Of a stretch of DNA of 64,000 bases, positions 57,281 to 64,000 are shown in pieces; the first letter of the stretch is position 1; each line of letters begins with the position of its first letter. This DNA comes from Stenotrophomonas maltophilia. Its GTDB lineage: Bacteria; Pseudomonadota; Gammaproteobacteria; Xanthomonadales; Xanthomonadaceae. The notes beneath the pieces are model-generated. The model ran no database searches, had not been told where the DNA came from, and saw only the letters and a list, made by a program, of their open reading frames with translations. The translations under genes and the position numbers were made by a program. The DNA lies in assembly GCF_025642255.1 (NCBI RefSeq), contig NZ_CP106759.1, forward strand, positions 3,685,501 through 3,749,500, given 5' to 3'.

Positions 57281-58288
57281 ATGCGCAGTCGAATCGAGGA
57301 TGTCGCCGCCGTTGCCGGGGTATCGATCAAGACGGTGTCCCGCGTGCTCAACCGCGAGCCCAACGTGCGCGAGCAGACCCGCGAACGGGTGCTGGCGGCC
57401 GTGGCGCGCCTGGGCTACAAGCCCAATCTCTCCGCGCGCAGCCTGGCCGGACAGCGCTCGTACGCGCTGGCACTGGTCTACAACAATCCTTCGCGCAACT
57501 ACCTGATGGAAATCCAGAACGGCATGCTCGAGGCCTGCCACGCACAGCACTACAACCTGATCCTCGGCCCGGTGGGCACTGGCCGGCGTACCCTGCCCGA
57601 CATGACCGCGCTGTTCGAGAACTCGCGTCCGGATGGCGTGGTGCTGATCCCGCCGCTGACCGACGACGAAGTAGTGCTGTCGTACCTGGAAGAGCATGAC
57701 ATTCCCTTCGCCTGCATCGCCCCGCGACACCCGGAGGGACGCATCGGCGTGCGCATGGATGAAACCACTGCGGTGGTCGAGCTGATCGGTCACCTGGTCG
57801 CGCAGGGCCACCGCCGCATTGCCCACATCAAGGGGCCGCGCGCGCATGGTGCCTGCCAGTGGCGCTACGCCGGTTACCGCCAGGCCCTGCGGCAGGCAGG
57901 TATCGCCTACGATCCGGCGCTGGTGGTCAACGGCCAGTTCTCGTTCGAGTCCGGCGTGGACGCAGCCAACCTGCTGCTCGACATGGATGAGCCTCCCACG
58001 GCAATCTTCGCCGCCAACGACGACATGGCCGCGGCCGTGTATCGCGTCGCGGGCGAACGCGGCCTTCGCGTGCCGCGCGACCTCTCGGTGTGCGGGTTCG
58101 ACGACACCCCGATCGCAGGGCACATCTACCCTGCACTCACCACCGTGCGCCAACCGACCTCGCACATGGGGCGGCTGGCCACCGAACAGCTGATCGAGCA
58201 CATCCGTGCCGAAGCCGCTGGCCGCATGATCACGGTCGAGCACGCGGTACTCGAACGCGAGTCGACCGCCGCACCACGGCGACGTTGA
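57281..58288 (+). CDS. LacI-family transcriptional repressor of the glucan locus
   Basis: 335 aa from ATG 57281, preceded by AGGAGG. The DNA-binding domain is MRSRIEDVAAVAGVSIKTVS plus RVLNREPNV, with the hinge NLSARSLAG; the rest is a periplasmic-binding-protein-like sensor (PDGVVLIPPLTDDEV, AIFAANDDMAAAVYRVAGE, CGFDDTPIAGHIYPALTTV). It most likely represses the GH3, MFS and TonB receptor genes through four copies of TGACAGCGCTGTCA-like sites until a glucose oligosaccharide or monosaccharide binds. Confidence 0.93.
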   Translation: MRSRIEDVAAVAGVSIKTVSRVLNREPNVREQTRERVLAAVARLGYKPNLSARSLAGQRSYALALVYNNPSRNYLMEIQNGMLEACHAQHYNLILGPVGTGRRTLPDMTALFENSRPDGVVLIPPLTDDEVVLSYLEEHDIPFACIAPRHPEGRIGVRMDETTAVVELIGHLVAQGHRRIAHIKGPRAHGACQWRYAGYRQALRQAGIAYDPALVVNGQFSFESGVDAANLLLDMDEPPTAIFAANDDMAAAVYRVAGERGLRVPRDLSVCGFDDTPIAGHIYPALTTVRQPTSHMGRLATEQLIEHIRAEAAGRMITVEHAVLERESTAAPRRR

Positions 58289-58308
58289 GCCAGCGGCGAA
58301 CCTGCGGC

Positions 58309-59586
58309 TCACGCGGCAGGCAGCCGCGAACCCTTCCATGCATAGAAGGCAATGTAGAGATAACACAGCGCCGGCAGCAGGAACGACAGCTGCAGGCCAT
58401 GATTGTCGGCAAGCCAGCCCATGGCCAGCGGGATGACCGCACCGCCGACGATCGCCATCACCAACAGGCTTGAAGCCTGTCCGGTGAGAGCTCCAAGGCG
58501 GGTGATCGCCAGCGCGAAGATGGTCGGAAACATGATGGAGTTGAACAGTCCGATGCTCACCACCGCCCACTTGGCCAGGCCACCCGTGGTGGAGACGGTG
58601 ATGCCGAGCAGCAGCACCACCGCGAGCGCGAAAAGACCGAGCAGCCAGCGCGCATCCAACCGCGCCAGCAGCGCCGCGCCAAGCAGGCGCCCGACCAGCG
58701 CACCGCCCCAATAGAGCGAGACATAACCGGTGGCCTCCTGCTCGGTCATGCCCTGGCCGATGCCCGGCGAGGACAGGAAGTTGACCAGCACGCTGCCGAT
58801 GGAAACTTCCGCGCCCACGTAGCAGAAGATGGCCAGCACACCCAGTCGCACATGGCGATGGCGCAGGACGTCCCACGGCCGGCTTCGCGCGCCGGTGCGT
58901 TTCTCCACGCCGGGAATGGTGGGAAGACGGAACATCCAGATCGCTGCCGCCAGCAGGAACAGGACCACGGCCAGGCCGAAGTACGGCAGCTGCACCGATT
59001 GCGCTTCGGCTGCACGGTAGGCCAGTGCTTCGGCCTGCGGCAACAGCGCCAGCTGCTCCTCGCTGCGCGGCTGCGCCGACAGGATCAGCAGGCCACCGAA
59101 CAACGGTGCCAGCGTGGTGCCCAGCGAGTTCATCGATTGCGCCAGGGTCAACCGGCTGGAGCTGGTGCGCTCCTCGCCCAGCAATGCCACGTAGGGGTTG
59201 GCTGCCACCTGCAGCACGGTGATGCCAGTGGCCAGCACGAACAACGCTGCCAGGAACAGCCCATAGACATGGGCGGCCGCAGCCGGCCAGAACAGCAGCG
59301 AGCCGACGCCTGCAATGGCCAGCCCGGCGACGATGCCGCGCTTGTATCCCACCGCAGCCACCAGCCGGCCAGCAGGCAGCGACATCAGGAAGTAGGCGCC
59401 GAAGAAGGTGAACTGGATGAGCATCGCCTGCACCCAGCTCAGCGCGAACGCCGCTTTCAGGTGCGGAATGAGGATGTCGTTGAGGCAGGTCAGGAAGCCC
59501 CACATGAAGAAGATGGCGGTGACCACCGCCAGTGCGCGGGTGGTGCCCTGCACGTGATGTCCTCGAATGGTCGTTGCTGTGTCCAT
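58309..59586 (-). CDS. MFS sugar transporter (FucP/GluP family)
   Basis: 425 aa, twelve membrane helices. The N-terminus ALAVVTAIFFMWGFLTCLND, then GAYFLMSLPAGRLVAAVGYKRGI and QVAANPYVALLG, are signatures of the fucose/glucose-galactose proton symporter group. It should import a monosaccharide (glucose is likely, given the GH3 enzyme) across the inner membrane. AAGGA precedes the ATG. An operator-like site (59656-59669) lies upstream. Confidence 0.9.
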   Translation of the reverse strand: MDTATTIRGHHVQGTTRALAVVTAIFFMWGFLTCLNDILIPHLKAAFALSWVQAMLIQFTFFGAYFLMSLPAGRLVAAVGYKRGIVAGLAIAGVGSLLFWPAAAAHVYGLFLAALFVLATGITVLQVAANPYVALLGEERTSSSRLTLAQSMNSLGTTLAPLFGGLLILSAQPRSEEQLALLPQAEALAYRAAEAQSVQLPYFGLAVVLFLLAAAIWMFRLPTIPGVEKRTGARSRPWDVLRHRHVRLGVLAIFCYVGAEVSIGSVLVNFLSSPGIGQGMTEQEATGYVSLYWGGALVGRLLGAALLARLDARWLLGLFALAVVLLLGITVSTTGGLAKWAVVSIGLFNSIMFPTIFALAITRLGALTGQASSLLVMAIVGGAVIPLAMGWLADNHGLQLSFLLPALCYLYIAFYAWKGSRLPAA

Positions 59587-59655
59587 TGCTTGTCCTTCCA
59601 GTCAGTGATCGAAGCCATCCTGCGGTCATGCGTGACATTTGCAGCCATTGTGATT

Positions 59656-59669
59656 GTCCAGCGCTGTCA
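59656..59669. promoter_or_regulatory. LacI operator-like site 2 (MFS side)
   Basis: GTCCAGCGCTGTCA matches TGACAGCGCTGTCA at 11 of 14 positions, 70 bp before the MFS ATG. Confidence 0.55.
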
Positions 59670-59756
59670 GTCCGACGAATGCCCTGACACGTGCGGGCTG
59701 AAAGCTGATCCGCGCAGTTTTGTTCTGCACCGCACAACACTTTCCTGCCCTCGTGT

Positions 59757-59770
59757 TGGCAGCGCTGTCA
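59757..59770. promoter_or_regulatory. LacI operator site 3
   Basis: TGGCAGCGCTGTCA matches the 57020 palindrome at 13 of 14 positions. It lies midway in the 409-bp gap between the divergent MFS and TonB-receptor genes, which holds no gene. Confidence 0.65.
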
Positions 59771-59891
59771 TCCCTGCAAAACCGCTGCAGATGCCGTCGC
59801 ACAAGGCGTTGTTTCCGAAGCGACGAGGTTCTGGCAACGATTTCACAGCGCGCCTTGCGACCGCCGACGCGGCGCACTTCATGGCAGTTTG

Positions 59892-59920
59892 TTGACAACG
59901 CTGTCAAGCGTCGCTCCAAT
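59892..59920 (+). promoter_or_regulatory. TonB-receptor promoter with LacI operator site 4
   Basis: TGACAACGCTGTCA (59893-59906) matches the palindrome at 13 of 14 positions, and it contains a TTGACA -35 box (59892-59897) that stands 17 bp from TCCAAT (59915-59920). Repressor binding would cover the -35. The leader to the ATG at 59996 is about 70 bases. Confidence 0.7.
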
Positions 59921-59995
59921 CCGGGCCACATGCAGTAGTCCGTGATTGAACGAAGCAGGATCGCCATTACCGAATTCCCTGGGGAGGGAGCTTCC

Positions 59996-62989
59996 ATGAA
60001 GACGTACAAGGCAGTACCTCGCAAGACGATGCTCACTTCCGCGCTGCTGGCTGCGCTGGCCGCCCCGGCATGGGCACAGGACGCACCCGGCACCAACGAA
60101 CCAGTCGATCCGACCACGCTCGATGCGGTGCAGGTCACCGGTATCCGCGGCAGCCTGACCTCATCGATGAACCTCAAGCGCGACAGCCAGGGCGTGGTTG
60201 ACGGCATCGTCGCCGAGGACATCGGCAAGTTCCCGGACACCAACCTGGCCGAATCATTGCAGCGCATCAGCGGCGTTTCCATCGACCGCACTTCCAGCGG
60301 CGAAGGGTCCAAGGTGACCGTGCGCGGCATTGGTCCGGACTACAACCTGGTGCTGCTGAACGGGCGGCAGATGCCGGCGTCGAATCTGGGCAACGGCGGC
60401 GGTGGCCTGTCCGGCTCGCGCTCGTTCGACTTCGCCAACCTCGCTTCCGAGTCGATCTCTGCGGTGGAGGTATACAAGACCAGCCGCGCCGACAATCCTG
60501 CCGGTGGCATCGGTGCCACCATCAACATCAAGACACTGCGGCCGCTGGAGTCCGAACCAGTGATCAGCCTTGGCCTGAAGGCGGTCAACGATTCGTCCAA
60601 CGACAACCTGCCGCGGACCCTGCGCGGCTCCAACGTCACCGGTGAGCTCTCGGGCATCTTCAGCCAGCGCTACGCCGACGATCGCTTCGGCGTGACGTTC
60701 AGCGCCAGCCACCAGGAACGTGATTCCGGCTTCAACCAGGCCACCGTGGCCGAGGGCTGGGCCACGTTCAAGGGCGACGAGAGCGCGGACTGGCGGGCAC
60801 TGCCGCTGCCGGGCCAGGGGTATTCCGACCGCATCACCAACCGCCCCGGCCCCGACGACGTCTACGCACGTCCGCAGAACACCGCCTACAACGTCAATGG
60901 CGTGCAGCGGCAGCGCACCAACGCGCAGGCGACGTTCCAGTGGAAGCCGGCCGACAATGTCACCACCACGCTGGACTACACCTATGTCGAGAACAAGGTG
61001 CAGCAGCAGCGCAGCGAGCTGTCGGTCTGGTTCAACTATGGTCCGGGCGACAGCATCTGGACCAACGGCCCGGTGTCCGCGCCGATCATCTACAGCGAGG
61101 ACATGACCAATTCGGACGTGTCGATGGGCGGCGCCAAACTGGCCACCAAGACCGACATGCACTCGCTGGGCTTCAACGTCGACTGGGAAGTGAACGACGC
61201 GCTGGACCTGTCCTTCGATGTGCACAACGCCGAGTCGGAATCGCGGCCGGACAGTCCCTATGGCTCGGCGGGCGTGCTCGGCGTGGCCGCCTTCGTGCGT
61301 GGCACCACCACCGTCGACTACAGCGGCGACCTGCCGATCATCAACATCGCACTGCCGCCGGGCGGCGTGCAGGCCTCCGACGCACTGGTCACCGGCTCGG
61401 TGTTCCAGAACAGCTACAACAAGTCCAAGGTGCAGCAGTATCAGGGCCGCGGCACGTTCCGCTTCGCCGACTACTCGGCGCTGGACTTCGGCGTGGGCCA
61501 CACCCAGGTGGAGAACCGCTCTGCCTCGGCCATCATGCAGCGCAACAGCTGGGGCGGTCTGGGCTCTCCGGCCGACTACGCCGATGACATCTGGTACGCC
61601 GACAACATGGGCAAGTACTTCAAGGCATTCTCCGGCCACAACGATCCGCGCCTGACCGGCCAGTTCCTGGTGTTCGACTTCGACCGCCTGATCGATCGCG
61701 CGGCCCAGGTCGGCACCGATTCCGATCCGGCCTGCCCGAGCTGCTACTACGCACCGACGGAATACTCCGAGGACATCCGCACCACCGAGAAGTCGAAGAG
61801 TGCCTACCTGCAGTACCGCACCACGTTGGATTGGTCGATGCCACTGCACGTGGCCGTCGGCGCGCGCTACGAGCAGACCGAGGTGGAGTCGAATGCGCTG
61901 GTGCGCGTACCGACCGGCATCAGCTGGAGTTCGGCCAACGAGTTCAACATCGACTACGCCGCCGATCGCGGCTTCGTCGGTGGCAAGGGCAAGTACGACT
62001 ACGTGCTGCCGAACGTTGATCTGAAACTGGACCTGGCCGAGACGCTGGCGCTGCGCGGCAGCTACAGCCGCACCCTGGGCCGGCCGAGCTGGACGCAGAT
62101 CCAGAGCGGTCAGTCGCTGGCCGACATCGTGCGCACCCAGGGCGGCACCGGCACCCGCGGCAATCCGGGTCTGGAGCCGCTGATCTCGGACAACTTCGAT
62201 CTGTCGCTGGAGTGGTACTACGGCGAGGCCAGCTATGCCTCCGTGGGCTTCTTCCGCAAGAACATCAAGAACTTCATCAGCGATACCATCGTGCGCGAGA
62301 ACGCCGGCACCCTGCATACGCCGGTCGGTGGCGCGTACTGGAACGAGGCACTGGCATCGGGCTGCGGCACCACCGACATGCCCTGCATCCGCGACTACAT
62401 CTTCACCAACCATGCCGGGGATCCCGGCGTGACCTATACCGGGCGCAATTCGGCCGGGCAGATGACCGGCACCATCGTCGGCCAGCCCAACGACCCGGTG
62501 GCCGGTTTCGACATCACGGTACCGGCCAACCAGCACTCGGATCACCTCGACGGCTGGGAAGTGGCGGTGCAGCACCTGTTCGGCCAGTCCGGCTTCGGCG
62601 TGGCCGCGAACTACACCAAGGTGAAGTCGGGGCTGACGTTCAACAACCTCAGCCTGGGCGACCAGTACCCGATGATCGGCCTGAGCGATTCGGCCAACGT
62701 GGTCGCGTTCTACGACAAGAACGCCTGGCAGATCCGCGCGGCCTACAACTGGCGCGACAAGTTCCTCAACGGCATCGGTGGCCAGGGCCCGAACCCGAAC
62801 TACACTGCCGCGTACGGTCAGCTCGATCTCAACATCAGCTACGCGGTCAGCGAACAGCTGACGCTGAGCCTGGAAGCAATCAACCTGACCGACGAGACCA
62901 TGCGCACCTATTCGCGGCACACCAACATGCTGCGTTATGCCACCCAGACCGGTCCGCGCTACATGTTCGGCGTCCGCTACAAGTTCTGA
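59996..62989 (+). CDS. Large TonB-dependent receptor of the sugar-utilisation type
   Basis: 997 aa from ATG 59996, with GGGGAGGGAG just upstream; 18 earlier codons are unsupported. The signal peptide ends at PAWA (about 28). The TonB box/plug start (LDAVQVTGIRGSLTSSMNLK) and the plug (AEDIGKFPDTNLAESLQRIS, VTVRGIGPDYNLVLLNGRQMP, VEVYKTSRADNPAGGIGATI) are the pattern seen in carbohydrate receptors of Xanthomonas and Caulobacter. The barrel ends YMFGVRYKF. It probably imports beta-glucan oligosaccharides hydrolysed by the GH3 enzyme. Followed by a cupin_8 gene. Confidence 0.94.
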   Translation: MKTYKAVPRKTMLTSALLAALAAPAWAQDAPGTNEPVDPTTLDAVQVTGIRGSLTSSMNLKRDSQGVVDGIVAEDIGKFPDTNLAESLQRISGVSIDRTSSGEGSKVTVRGIGPDYNLVLLNGRQMPASNLGNGGGGLSGSRSFDFANLASESISAVEVYKTSRADNPAGGIGATINIKTLRPLESEPVISLGLKAVNDSSNDNLPRTLRGSNVTGELSGIFSQRYADDRFGVTFSASHQERDSGFNQATVAEGWATFKGDESADWRALPLPGQGYSDRITNRPGPDDVYARPQNTAYNVNGVQRQRTNAQATFQWKPADNVTTTLDYTYVENKVQQQRSELSVWFNYGPGDSIWTNGPVSAPIIYSEDMTNSDVSMGGAKLATKTDMHSLGFNVDWEVNDALDLSFDVHNAESESRPDSPYGSAGVLGVAAFVRGTTTVDYSGDLPIINIALPPGGVQASDALVTGSVFQNSYNKSKVQQYQGRGTFRFADYSALDFGVGHTQVENRSASAIMQRNSWGGLGSPADYADDIWYADNMGKYFKAFSGHNDPRLTGQFLVFDFDRLIDRAAQVGTDSDPACPSCYYAPTEYSEDIRTTEKSKSAYLQYRTTLDWSMPLHVAVGARYEQTEVESNALVRVPTGISWSSANEFNIDYAADRGFVGGKGKYDYVLPNVDLKLDLAETLALRGSYSRTLGRPSWTQIQSGQSLADIVRTQGGTGTRGNPGLEPLISDNFDLSLEWYYGEASYASVGFFRKNIKNFISDTIVRENAGTLHTPVGGAYWNEALASGCGTTDMPCIRDYIFTNHAGDPGVTYTGRNSAGQMTGTIVGQPNDPVAGFDITVPANQHSDHLDGWEVAVQHLFGQSGFGVAANYTKVKSGLTFNNLSLGDQYPMIGLSDSANVVAFYDKNAWQIRAAYNWRDKFLNGIGGQGPNPNYTAAYGQLDLNISYAVSEQLTLSLEAINLTDETMRTYSRHTNMLRYATQTGPRYMFGVRYKF

Positions 62990-63011
62990 CCGGCGGCGGA
63001 GGGCTCGTGGA

Positions 63012-63085
63012 GCCGGGTTCATGCCCGGCCCACGCCGCACGGGTGCATGATGCGCGGACCCAAGGCCGCCGGGCACGGGCCCGGC
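63012..63085. repeat. Two GC hairpins between the TonB receptor and cupin_8 genes
   Basis: GCCGGG-N6-CCCGGC (63012-63029) and GCCGGGC-N4-GCCCGGC (63068-63085) lie in the 123-bp gap. They may stabilise the receptor mRNA or reduce read-through. Related in composition to the hairpins at 49732 and 54379. Confidence 0.4.
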
Positions 63086-63112
63086 CCTCCATCACGACCA
63101 GGATGTCCACGC

Positions 63113-64000
63113 ATGCTGCCCCACCCCCGACCCATCGATGACGTGCGGGACCTGGACCCGGATGAGCTGCCGGCCCGGCTGCACACCTGGACCACGCCGA
63201 AGGTGATCCGCGGGCTGGTCGCGCACTGGCCCCTGGTCGCGGCCGCGCGCCGCTCGCCTGCGGAGGCGGTTGCGCACCTGGCCGCGTTCGACCACGGGCA
63301 GATGCCGGTGACCGCGACCACGGCAGCACCCGACGCCGGCGGCCGGCTGTTCTACAACGCGGACATGAGCGGCTTCAACTTCCGCCGCGAGCAGGTACCG
63401 TTGAAAGTGGTGCTGGCCACGCTGCTGAAGTACGCCACCGATCCGGCGCCGCCGTCGATCTACGTGGCATCGACGACGCTGGACAGCTTCCTGCCCGGCT
63501 TCACCCGGGCCAATCCGCTGCAGCTGGGCGTGGACGAACCTCTCAGCAGCATCTGGATCGGCAACCGCTCGCGCATTGCCGCCCATCAGGACGTACCGGA
63601 CAACCTGGCATGCGTGGCGGCCGGGCGCCGCCGGGTGACGCTGTTCCCACCGGACCAGATCGACAACCTGTACATCGGCCCGCTCGATTTCACTCCCGCT
63701 GGGCAGGCGATCAGCCTGGTCGATTTCCACGCACCTGACCTTGATCGCTTTCCGCGCTTCCCGCAGGCGCTGCAGCAGGCGCTGGTGGCCGAACTTGAAC
63801 CGGGCGATGCGGTCTTCATCCCTTCACTGTGGTGGCACCACATGGAAGGTCTGGAAACATTCAATGTGCTGGTCAACACCTGGTGGCGGCCGGTGCCGGC
63901 CTGGATGGACTCGCCGATGAATGCCCTGATGCTGTCGATCCTGGCCCTGCGCGGATTGCCCGCGGCACAGCGCGCGCAGTGGCGCGCGATGTTCGACCAC
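63113..64000 (+). CDS. Cupin_8/JmjC-like domain protein, 5' part (runs off the window end)
   Basis: ATG 63113 (AGGA upstream) opens a frame to the window end, 296 codons seen. It begins MLPHPRPIDDVRDLDPDELP and contains the cupin_8 pattern IWIGNRSRIAAHQDVPDN, with His and Asp as the likely Fe(II) ligands, and FIPSLWWHHMEGL, supplying the second His. Relatives are 2-oxoglutarate-dependent hydroxylases. In Xanthomonas and Caulobacter such genes often follow sugar TonB receptors and precede tryptophan-halogenase-like genes. The substrate is unknown. Confidence 0.85.
   Translation, partial: MLPHPRPIDDVRDLDPDELPARLHTWTTPKVIRGLVAHWPLVAAARRSPAEAVAHLAAFDHGQMPVTATTAAPDAGGRLFYNADMSGFNFRREQVPLKVVLATLLKYATDPAPPSIYVASTTLDSFLPGFTRANPLQLGVDEPLSSIWIGNRSRIAAHQDVPDNLACVAAGRRRVTLFPPDQIDNLYIGPLDFTPAGQAISLVDFHAPDLDRFPRFPQALQQALVAELEPGDAVFIPSLWWHHMEGLETFNVLVNTWWRPVPAWMDSPMNALMLSILALRGLPAAQRAQWRAMFDH

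Noticed and set aside
56936..59740. 934-codon minus-strand frame spanning lacI and the MFS gene
   Set aside because: It is out of frame with the MFS transporter and antisense to lacI; no domain seen.
60254..63076. 940-codon minus-strand frame opposite the TonB receptor
   Set aside because: Shadow of the receptor gene, no family.

Overview
The window looks like chromosome of a high-GC gammaproteobacterium of the family Xanthomonadaceae, most probably Stenotrophomonas (S. maltophilia complex). The pointers are many TonB-dependent receptors, a TonB-receptor sugar-utilisation locus with GH3 glucosidase, LacI regulator and cupin_8 protein, groESL behind a CIRCE element, and blocks in xanthomonad order (cutA-dsbD, prmA-DUF3426-fis then purH-purD, ftsEX near rpoH, rhlB/trxA/rho). 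No tRNA, rRNA, CRISPR, integrase, transposase or prophage was recognised. The species assignment is inferred from gene content and recalled protein families, not from a search.

Layout. 1-1.7 kb: 5' part of a MarR regulator divergent from a secreted beta-lactamase-fold hydrolase. 1.7-3.9 kb: groES-groEL with CIRCE. 4-9.3 kb: a secreted endonuclease I fusion, then cutA-dsbD-tlpA-like for periplasmic thiol/disulfide chemistry, DsbD having a duplicated alpha domain. 9.3-15.7 kb: a MarR/GNAT fusion, a TonB receptor and a Fur-box-preceded PepSY/diflavin reductase. 15.7-25.9 kb: an accessory mix of MCP, arylamine N-acetyltransferase, a decayed VOC gene, a leaderless solute-binding-domain protein, LysR with a divergent 60-aa protein, a T5orf172-like protein, a lipoprotein alkaline phosphatase, a signal-less D,D-carboxypeptidase, and a quinone-reductase/TetR operon. 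26-30 kb: a CirA-like receptor, a PEP-mutase-family protein and a Tat-exported DOPA-dioxygenase-like protein. 30-36.2 kb: aroQ-accB-accC, a two-gene membrane cassette, prmA, a DUF3426 protein and fis.

36.2-42.1 kb holds the most interesting block: six tightly coupled minus-strand genes encoding a CDP-alcohol phosphatidyltransferase, an alpha/beta-hydrolase-methyltransferase fusion, a PAP2-dual-specificity-phosphatase fusion, a small membrane protein, an acyltransferase and a CDP-diglyceride synthetase. It matches the poorly characterised E. coli ynbABCD set plus two additions, and reads as a complete accessory phospholipid pathway sitting between fis and purH.

42.2-54.3 kb is mostly housekeeping: purH, purD, rpoH, ung, a tandem-receiver protein, ftsX, ftsE, rhlB, trxA and rho. 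Directly upstream of rpoH lies an inverted repeat with CIRCE geometry (9-9-9) overlapping a sigma-E-like promoter, suggesting that HrcA or a related repressor and sigma E both act on rpoH. 54.4-64 kb is a sugar-utilisation locus: GH3 glucosidase, LacI regulator, MFS sugar transporter, a large TonB receptor and a cupin_8 protein cut by the window end, tied together by four copies of the palindrome TGACAGCGCTGTCA.
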